Assembly: GCA_039178165.1 (NCBI GenBank)
Contig: JBCDFL010000040.1
Location: forward strand, 1 to 20,616
Origin: JBCBCP01 sp039178165
GTDB taxonomy: Bacteria; Pseudomonadota; Alphaproteobacteria; Rhodobacterales; Rhodobacteraceae
Length of the DNA: 20,616 nt
Direction of reading: 5' to 3'
Position 1 is the first letter of the stretch. Each line of letters opens with the position of its first letter. The notes beneath the pieces were generated by a model. The model did no database searches and was not told the origin of the DNA. It saw only the letters and a list, made by a program, of their open reading frames with translations. Shown in pieces: positions 14,962-20,616 of the stretch. The position numbers and the translations under genes are program-made.

Positions 14962-15531
14962 ATCCGCCGCCTCGAACACCACATAGCCGCCGGGCGCCGG
15001 TTGCCGCGCCTTCCACGCCCAGACCCCCTGCGCCTGTGCCTTCGGCACGTCAGGGTGCGCGTCCCGCAGATCGCGCAGATATTGCAGCATGTTGTTGCAA
15101 GCCGCGATCTCCCGCCGGAACGCAGGATCGTCCTTGCGCGCCTCCAGATCGTGCCAGGCCGCCTCCGCATCCGCCAAGGTCAGCCCTGCCGCCCCGCGCA
15201 TCCAATCCATGAAGTCTCCATGGCAAGAGAACCCCTTGCCGATCCGCGCTTTGAAATAGGAGCGCACATTGGGGCCAAAGGACACGTCCTCAGTAATCAC
15301 CGTCTCCGGCGTCAGCGCTTCCCGCGCCCAGTTGAACCCGCTGCGCTTGGGCCGCGCCGCCTTCGGCAACGGCTCCCCCCGCAGATGCGCCAGCACCCGC
15401 GCGCGCAACAGCGCCTTGGTCCCCTGCGCCGGCAGCCCGAACATCTCGCAAAAGGTGCGCAGGTCGCTCACCGGCCAGTACCAGCGGTCGAACGCATCTG
15501 CGTCCATTTCGGTCTCCGGCGGCGGCCTCAT
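14926..15531 (-). CDS. SAP-like / DUF6434-like protein coupled to uraH
   Basis: The 201-residue predicted cytoplasmic protein has no signal or membrane segment. Residues about 17-52 (VSDLRTFCEMFGLPAQGTKA followed by LLRARVLAHL) match the helix-extended loop-helix pattern of SAP domains: leucine-rich helix, GxxxxGTK turn, then a basic helix. The middle part (about 66-128, with NVRSYFKARIGKGFSCHGDF and GLTLADAEAAW) resembles DUF6434. The C-terminal third contains IAACNNMLQYLRDL and WAWKARQPAPGG. SAP domains often bind nucleic acid, so this may be a DNA- or RNA-associated protein, but the function is unknown. The start at 15531 is chosen for its ATGA overlap with uraH; an internal ATG at 15507 is possible. 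It converges on troD with a 36-base overlap. Confidence 0.85.
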   Translation of the reverse strand: MRPPPETEMDADAFDRWYWPVSDLRTFCEMFGLPAQGTKALLRARVLAHLRGEPLPKAARPKRSGFNWAREALTPETVITEDVSFGPNVRSYFKARIGKGFSCHGDFMDWMRGAAGLTLADAEAAWHDLEARKDDPAFRREIAACNNMLQYLRDLRDAHPDVPKAQAQGVWAWKARQPAPGGYVVFEAADLSAALRAEEGA

Positions 15532-15881
15532 GACCCGCGATAGGTGCTGTAGCCGAACGGGGACAGCAGCAGCGGCACGTGGTAATGCGCCTCCGCATCC
15601 GCGATGCCGAAACGGATCGGCACCTGGTCCAGGAACAGCACATCGCCCGTCGTCCCGTGCCCCCGCAGGTAGTCCCCGCAGGCAAAGATCAGCTCGTATT
15701 GGCCGGCCTTCAGCTTGCCCTGCGGCAGGATCGGCGCGTCGGTCCGCCCGTCGGCATTGGTCACCGCCTCCGCAATCTTGCGGTGCGAATTGCCGGACAC
15801 GCGGTAAAGCGCAATCGCGATCCCCTCTGCCGGAATTCCGCGCGCCGTGTCCAAAACATGTGTCGTCAGATAGCCTGCCAT
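15528..15881 (-). CDS. uraH: 5-hydroxyisourate hydrolase (transthyretin-like)
   Basis: The 117-residue enzyme hydrolyses 5-hydroxyisourate, the product of urate oxidation, to OHCU. Hallmarks are H8 in LTTHVLD, R46 in DGRTDAP, the HYHVPLLLSPFGYS stretch (99-112) and the C-terminal tetrapeptide YRGS, which distinguishes these enzymes from transthyretin. No periplasmic signal is present, so it is cytoplasmic. The ATG at 15881 fits the family start MAGYLTTHVLD. It is divergent from the PuuE-UraD gene across 57 bases, which carry a CCATATGG palindrome (15906-15913) next to a TTGACC hexamer, possibly a shared control site. Its stop overlaps the SAP/DUF6434-like gene by ATGA. Confidence 0.96.
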   Translation of the reverse strand: MAGYLTTHVLDTARGIPAEGIAIALYRVSGNSHRKIAEAVTNADGRTDAPILPQGKLKAGQYELIFACGDYLRGHGTTGDVLFLDQVPIRFGIADAEAHYHVPLLLSPFGYSTYRGS

Positions 15882-15938
15882 CGCCGTCCCCTTAGCCGTG
15901 CTTGACCATATGGCCGCACACCGCGCAAAAGAAAGGCC

Positions 15939-17347
15939 ATGAGCACGCCGCCCCGCTATCCCCGCGACTTCCACGGCCACGGCCCGACACCGCCGGACGC
16001 GGCCTGGCCGGGAGGTGCCCGCATCGCGGTCAGTCTTGTCCTTAACTATGAGGAAGGGGGCGAGAACAGCCTCCTACACGGTGATGCCGCATCAGAGGCG
16101 TTCTTGTCCGAAATCGTCGGCGCGCAGCCCTGGCTGGGCCAGCGGCATTGGAACATGGAATCGCTCTACGACTACGGCGCCCGCGCGGGCTTCTGGCGCT
16201 TGCACGCGCTGATGAAGGACCTGCCCGTCACCGTCTATGGCGTGGCCACCGCCCTGGCCCGCAGCCCCGCGCAGGTCGAGGCGATGCAAGAGGCCGGGTG
16301 GGAGATCGCCAGCCACGGCCTCAAATGGATCGACTACAAGGACCATACTGAGGCGGAGGAGGCCGCCGACATGGACGCCGCCATCGCCCTGCACACGGAG
16401 GTGACGGGCCAGCGCCCCACCGGCTGGTACACGGGCCGGTGCAGCACCAACACCGTGCGCCTGGCCGCGCAGCGGGGCATGGATTGGATCAGCGATGTCT
16501 ACGACGACGATCTGCCCTACTGGGCGCGGCTGGAGGGCCGGGACCAGCTGCTGATCCCCTACACGCTCGATTGCAATGACATGCGTTTCGCCACGGCACA
16601 GGGCTTCAATTCGGGTGATCAATTCTACGCCTACCTGCGGGACACGTTCGACGCGCTCTATGCCGAAGGGACGGCGGGCCAGGCCAAGATGATGTCCGTT
16701 GGCCTCCATTGCCGCCTGATCGGTAAGCCAGGCCGGGTGCAGGCTCTGAAGCGTTTCCTCGATTACATCCAAAGTCACGAGGGCGTCTGGATCGCCACGC
16801 GCAGCGACATCGCCCGGCACTGGCGCAGCGCGCACCCTCCGGTGCAGACCCTCCGGCCAAGCGAGATGGACTACGCCACCTTCATGGCCCAGTTCGGCGG
16901 CATCTACGAACACTCGCCCTGGGTCGCCGAAGGTGCTTACGCGTTGGAGCTCGGCCCCGCGCACGACACGCCCGCCGGCCTCGCCAGCGCCATGGCCCGC
17001 ACCTTCCGCGCGGCAACAGACGACCAACGCCGCGCCGTCCTGCAAGCCCACCCCGACCTCGCCGGCAAGCTGGCGGCGGCCAAGCGCCTGACCGAGGACA
17101 GCACGGCCGAACAAGCCTCCGCCGGCCTCGACGCCCTCACCGACGCCGAGCGCGCGCGCTTCACCGAGCTGAACACGGCCTACACCGCCAAACACAGCTT
17201 TCCCTTCATCATCGCGGTGCGCGACCACGACAAGGCCGGCATCCTGCGCGCCTTCGAACGTCGGCTGGAGAACGCCACTGCAAAAGAATTCACCGAAGCC
17301 TGCCGCCAAGTCGAACGCATTGCCCGCCTGCGGCTGGAGGCCCTGTG

Positions 17348-17351
<4 letters not shown>
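15939..17351 (+). CDS. puuE: Fusion of PuuE-type allantoinase and OHCU decarboxylase (UraD)
   Basis: The 470-residue protein has two domains. Residues about 1-300 form a polysaccharide-deacetylase-like PuuE allantoinase (RDFHGHGPTPP, LNYEEGGENS, GWEIASHGLKWIDY, TGWYTGRCSTNT, LLIPYTLDCND), which hydrolyses (S)-allantoin to allantoate without the metal centre of classical allantoinases. Residues about 303-470 form OHCU decarboxylase, which makes (S)-allantoin: MAQFGGIYEHSPWVAE with active-site H325, HPDLAGK (371-377), ELNTAYTAKHSFPFIIAVR (410-428). The two activities are consecutive, and the preceding step (uraH) is encoded divergently. The ATG at 15939 has a weak GAAAGG only two bases upstream. 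The stop overlaps allE by GTGA. The domain calls are firm; channelling between them is inference. Confidence 0.95.
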
Positions 17352-18131
<780 letters not shown>

Positions 18132-18145
<14 letters not shown>

Positions 18146-18653
18146 GGTCCGCGCGGTGCCCCTTACCGCCAAGGCCTTCGCCCCCTACGGCGACGTCCTC
18201 GACTGCAGCGGCGAACCGGACAAGATCATCAACGCGGGCCTCTGCGGCCGCTTTCACGACCGCGCACGCCTTGACTTCGGGGATGGGCGCGCGGGCCTCA
18301 GCCTCTTCAACGCGCGGCCGCGCAGCCTGCCCTACACGCTGGACCTGATGGAGCGGCACCCAGACGGCTCCCAAGCCTTTATCCCGATGCACGAACACCC
18401 GTTCTTGGTCACGGTCGCCCGCGATGCCGGCGGCGTACCGGCCGAACCACAGGCGTTCGTCACCGCCCCAGGCCAAGCCATCAATATTCACCGCAACATC
18501 TGGCACGGCGTGCTGACCCCGCTGTACGCCCCAGGCCTTTTCGCGGTCATCGACCGTATCGGGACAGGTCAGAACCTACAGGAACACACGCTAAGCGAAG
18601 CGATCACGGTCCTGCCCTTCACTTGGCCAAAAACAACTCCGCAGGGAGTTTGA
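18132..18653 (+). CDS. allA: Ureidoglycolate lyase
   Basis: The 173-residue cupin-like enzyme splits (S)-ureidoglycolate to glyoxylate and urea, the last step of the ureide pathway. Recognisable features are FAPYGDVLDCSG (16-27), LSLFNARPRSLPY (56-68), MERHPDGSQAFIPM (73-86) and INIHRNIWHGVLTPL (117-131), and the length is usual for the family. The ATG at 18132 lies inside the last codons of allE (14-base overlap), so translation is coupled. Two hairpins occupy the last codons and the stop region, closing the operon. Confidence 0.95.
18635..18650. repeat. Short hairpin inside the 3' end of allA
   Basis: AACTCC (18635-18640) and GGAGTT (18645-18650) are exact reverse complements around GCAG. 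It abuts the larger hairpin that starts at 18651, so two stem-loops stack at the end of the ureide operon. Confidence 0.45.
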
Positions 18654-18673
18654 GGGGGCGCGCAGCCCCCTCA
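18651..18673. terminator. GC-rich hairpin overlapping the allA stop codon
   Basis: TGAGGGGGC (18651-18659, beginning with the stop codon) pairs exactly with GCCCCCTCA (18665-18673) around GCGCA. The stem is strong but no T-run follows. It sits between convergent operons and probably acts as a terminator or mRNA 3' end stabiliser. Confidence 0.6.
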
Positions 18674-18708
18674 TCAGCAAAAACAGGTCGCGTGCGCGCA
18701 GCGCTCTG

Positions 18709-19470
18709 TTAGGTCGAGTTCCGCTCCGCCCAGCCGGCAAAGACCTTCTCTAGCGCAACCACAACGTAATAGAGCACGATCCCCATCAGCGCCAAAGCGA
18801 TCAGCACCGCAAACATCAGCGGGTAATCCGCACTGATCTTACCGCTGTCGAAGAGGTGCCCCAGCCCGCGGCCGTGCGGCTCGACGATCTCCATCAGGTT
18901 CGTCCCGATAAAGGCCAACGTCACCGCCACCTTCAGCGCGCCAAAGAACTCCGGCAGCGTCTTCGGCAGAGCGATCTTCCAGAAGATCGTGAACTTCGAC
19001 GCGCCGAGCGAGGCCAGGATATCCCGATACTCCGGCTCCAGCGTGCTCAGCCCGATGGAGACCGACACCGCGATGGGAAAGAACGAAATCAGAAACGCGA
19101 TCAGGATCGTGTTGAAATCGTGCTGACCCACGAACATCAGCGCGATGATCGGCACCACGGTCGCCTTTGGGATCGCGTTGAAGCCCACCAGTAGGGGATA
19201 CAAAGCATCCCGCATCGTTTTTGACAGCCCCATCACCATGCCCAGAAACACTCCGAACACCACCGAGAGCAGCAGCCCCACCACCGTCCGCCACAACGTA
19301 TCCCAGCCATATTCCAAAAACAGCCAACGGAATTTCCAGAACGCCGGCCATAGGTCCGACGGGGAGGCCATCTTGTAATTCGGCCAGCCGTTCACCCAGA
19401 CCAACCATTCCCAAAAGACCCCGAACAGGACCAAAGCGGCGATGGGGACAAAGATTTGGCGCAGGCTCAT
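18709..19470 (-). CDS. ABC importer permease (SsuC/TauC/ThiX-like)
   Basis: The 253-residue inner-membrane protein has about six hydrophobic segments and the binding-protein-dependent permease pattern. NAIPKATVVPIIALMFVG (98-115) and the cytoplasmic EAA-type loop ILASLGASKFTIFWKIALP (151-169) are typical of the nitrate/sulfonate/taurine/pyrimidine-precursor group. It would form a homodimer working with the ATPase and binding protein encoded upstream on the same strand. Its ATG overlaps the ATPase stop by ATGA. It ends 36 bases past the hairpin that closes the opposing ureide operon. The substrate cannot be told from the permease alone. Confidence 0.92.
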   Translation of the reverse strand: MSLRQIFVPIAALVLFGVFWEWLVWVNGWPNYKMASPSDLWPAFWKFRWLFLEYGWDTLWRTVVGLLLSVVFGVFLGMVMGLSKTMRDALYPLLVGFNAIPKATVVPIIALMFVGQHDFNTILIAFLISFFPIAVSVSIGLSTLEPEYRDILASLGASKFTIFWKIALPKTLPEFFGALKVAVTLAFIGTNLMEIVEPHGRGLGHLFDSGKISADYPLMFAVLIALALMGIVLYYVVVALEKVFAGWAERNST

Positions 19471-20249
19471 GCCGCATCCCGTCCTTGCGCGATGCGGATT
19501 TGTTGGCGCAACACGTTCAGCGCCTCCGCGCTCTCGGGCGTATACAGCATCTCTATATCACGCGGCCCTTCCAGATGCACATCCATCACGTACTGCGTCC
19601 GCGCGGGCCGCCCCGACAGCACGATCACCTGATCGGCCAGAAACAGGCTCTCCCGCAGATCGTGGGTTATCAGCACGCCGGTAAAGGGCTCCTCGGCCTT
19701 CACCTTATGCATGGTCTGCCACAGGTCCTCGCGGGTGAAGGCATCCAGCGCGCCGAACGGCTCGTCCAGGATCAGCACCTCGGGCTTATGCACAATCGCC
19801 CGGCAGAGCGACGCCCGCTGCCGCATCCCGCCCGACAGCTCGGATGGGCGCTTGTCCTCGAACCCTTCCAGACCCACCAGTGCCAGAAGCCCGCGCGCCC
19901 GGTCCTCCTGCTGCCGCCGCGACATGCCGGTGGAGACGATTTCCAAAGGCAGCATCACATTCTGCAAGATCGTCCGCCACTCCAGCAGCACGGGGTTCTG
20001 AAACGCCATGCCCACGGTGCTCTTCGGGCCCGTCACCCGGTCCCCGTGCAGCCAAACCTCGCCCGCGTCGGGGCGCATCAGGCCAGCGACCAGCCGGGTC
20101 AGCGTGGACTTGCCGCAGCCCGAAGGACCAACAACTGCGGCGAACCCGCCCTCGGGCACAGACATCTCCAGTCCGTCCAGCACGGGCAGGGGGCCGGACG
20201 GCGTCTTGTAGGCGTGGCGCACGCCTTTGATCTCGATGAGATTGCTCAT
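19467..20249 (-). CDS. ABC importer ATPase (SsuB/TauB/ThiZ-like)
   Basis: The 260-residue ATPase has Walker A GPSGCGKST (41-49), Q-loop Q84 (AFQNPVLLEWRTILQNVMLP), signature LSGGMRQR (138-145), Walker B LILDEP (159-164), D-loop GALDAF and switch histidine H196 (LITHDLRES). The GPSGCGKST and LLEWRT patterns are those of ATPases that serve aromatic, sulfonate or pyrimidine-precursor importers. It is coupled to the permease by an ATGA overlap and follows the binding-protein gene after 18 bases. The ATG at 20249 gives MSNLIEIKGVRHAY, a normal start for this family. Confidence 0.94.
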   Translation of the reverse strand: MSNLIEIKGVRHAYKTPSGPLPVLDGLEMSVPEGGFAAVVGPSGCGKSTLTRLVAGLMRPDAGEVWLHGDRVTGPKSTVGMAFQNPVLLEWRTILQNVMLPLEIVSTGMSRRQQEDRARGLLALVGLEGFEDKRPSELSGGMRQRASLCRAIVHKPEVLILDEPFGALDAFTREDLWQTMHKVKAEEPFTGVLITHDLRESLFLADQVIVLSGRPARTQYVMDVHLEGPRDIEMLYTPESAEALNVLRQQIRIAQGRDAA

Positions 20250-20267
20250 GGGCGTGCGCCGCTAATT

Positions 20268-20616
20268 TTATTGAAGCATCCGTGCGTCTGCGCTGGGCAG
20301 ATAAGCCTCGGTGAAATACAGGCTGGCATCCGGCGCGTTCTGGAACTCGTAGGTCTCGCCCAGCTGTGCCAACGCCGCTTCCATTCGCGCGGCATCCACA
20401 CCGCCCATGCCCGACGCCGTCACCGCATCGGTCAGCACGTTCGCGTCGATGGCCAGTTGCAAGCGCCGCTGCTCCAGCGCCGCATCGGCGGCCGGATTGC
20501 GGTCGATCAGGCTGGCGATGGCGGCTTCGGGGTCGGCAATCGCGTCTTTCCAGCCCGCCGCCACAGCGGTCAGAAAGCCGGTCACGACCTCTGGGTTCGC
20601 CTCGGCAAAGTCGGTG
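20268..20616 (-). CDS. NMT1/THI5-like ABC transporter substrate-binding protein, C-terminal part, cut by window end
   Basis: The frame is open from the window edge to a TAA at 20270-20268 and gives about 115 C-terminal residues beginning TDFAEANPEVVTGFLTAVAA. The pattern FAEANPEVVTGFLTAVAAGW, DPEAAIASLIDRNP, then an EALLEL-like helical run and FQNAPDASLYFTEAYLP matches the C-terminal lobe of NMT1/THI5-like (SsuA/TauA/ThiY) binding proteins. The N-terminal signal peptide and most of the ligand pocket are outside the window, so the substrate cannot be assigned. With the ATPase and permease it forms one importer operon. Confidence 0.85.
   Translation of the reverse strand, partial: TDFAEANPEVVTGFLTAVAAGWKDAIADPEAAIASLIDRNPAADAALEQRRLQLAIDANVLTDAVTASGMGGVDAARMEAALAQLGETYEFQNAPDASLYFTEAYLPSADARMLQ

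Noticed and set aside
15882..15938. CCATATGG palindrome with a TTGACC hexamer between uraH and puuE-uraD as a defined operator or promoter
   Set aside because: The palindrome is only 8 bases and no convincing -10 element follows, so it is mentioned only as a possible control region and not called as a feature.

Overview
The window is a gene-dense, high-GC stretch of an alphaproteobacterial chromosome, most likely from the Rhodobacteraceae (Roseobacter group). The reasons are the purH-lspA-DUF3035 lipoprotein-M16-M16 gene order, the bacterial ALDH16-type tandem aldehyde dehydrogenase beside deoC, the DUF4173 membrane protein with a two-component pair, and the fused PuuE-UraD enzyme. This assignment rests on gene content and recalled synteny, not on a search. 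No tRNA, rRNA, insertion sequence, prophage or CRISPR array was seen, and no gap without a gene exceeds 300 bases.

Layout. (1) 1-4051, plus strand: the 3' end of purH, then lspA (signal peptidase II), a small DUF3035/BamF-like lipoprotein, and two translationally coupled exported M16 peptidase-family proteins, the first with the zinc motif and the second without. (2) 4062-4132: three perfect short hairpins back to back between convergent genes. (3) 4132-7788, minus strand: the operon deoC, a small exported protein of unknown function, and a tandem-domain aldehyde dehydrogenase. DeoC yields acetaldehyde and the dehydrogenase can oxidise it. (4) 7939-11020, plus strand: a DUF4173 integral membrane protein overlapping an OmpR-type response regulator, which overlaps a histidine kinase with almost no periplasmic domain. 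(5) 11045-14961, plus strand: two Fur-family-like operators, then a TroABCD-type Mn/Zn ABC importer whose first permease has a long cytoplasmic tail resembling a degenerate DtxR-type winged helix.

(6) 14926-18653: ureide (purine ring) catabolism. On the minus strand, uraH (5-hydroxyisourate hydrolase) is coupled to a SAP/DUF6434-like protein. Divergently on the plus strand lie a PuuE-UraD fusion, allE and allA. Together these enzymes convert 5-hydroxyisourate to OHCU, (S)-allantoin and allantoate, and later ureidoglycine to ureidoglycolate, then glyoxylate plus urea. The urate-oxidising enzyme and the allantoate amidohydrolase are not in the window. (7) 18709-20616, minus strand: a SsuABC/ThiXYZ-like ABC importer (permease, ATPase, and the C-terminal part of an NMT1/THI5-like binding protein cut by the window edge), facing the ureide genes.

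Nothing here is a clearly unprecedented system. The best candidates for undescribed biology are the DUF4173/two-component operon, the exported small protein inside the deoC-ALDH operon, the winged-helix-like tail on the metal permease, and the SAP/DUF6434 protein coupled to uraH.
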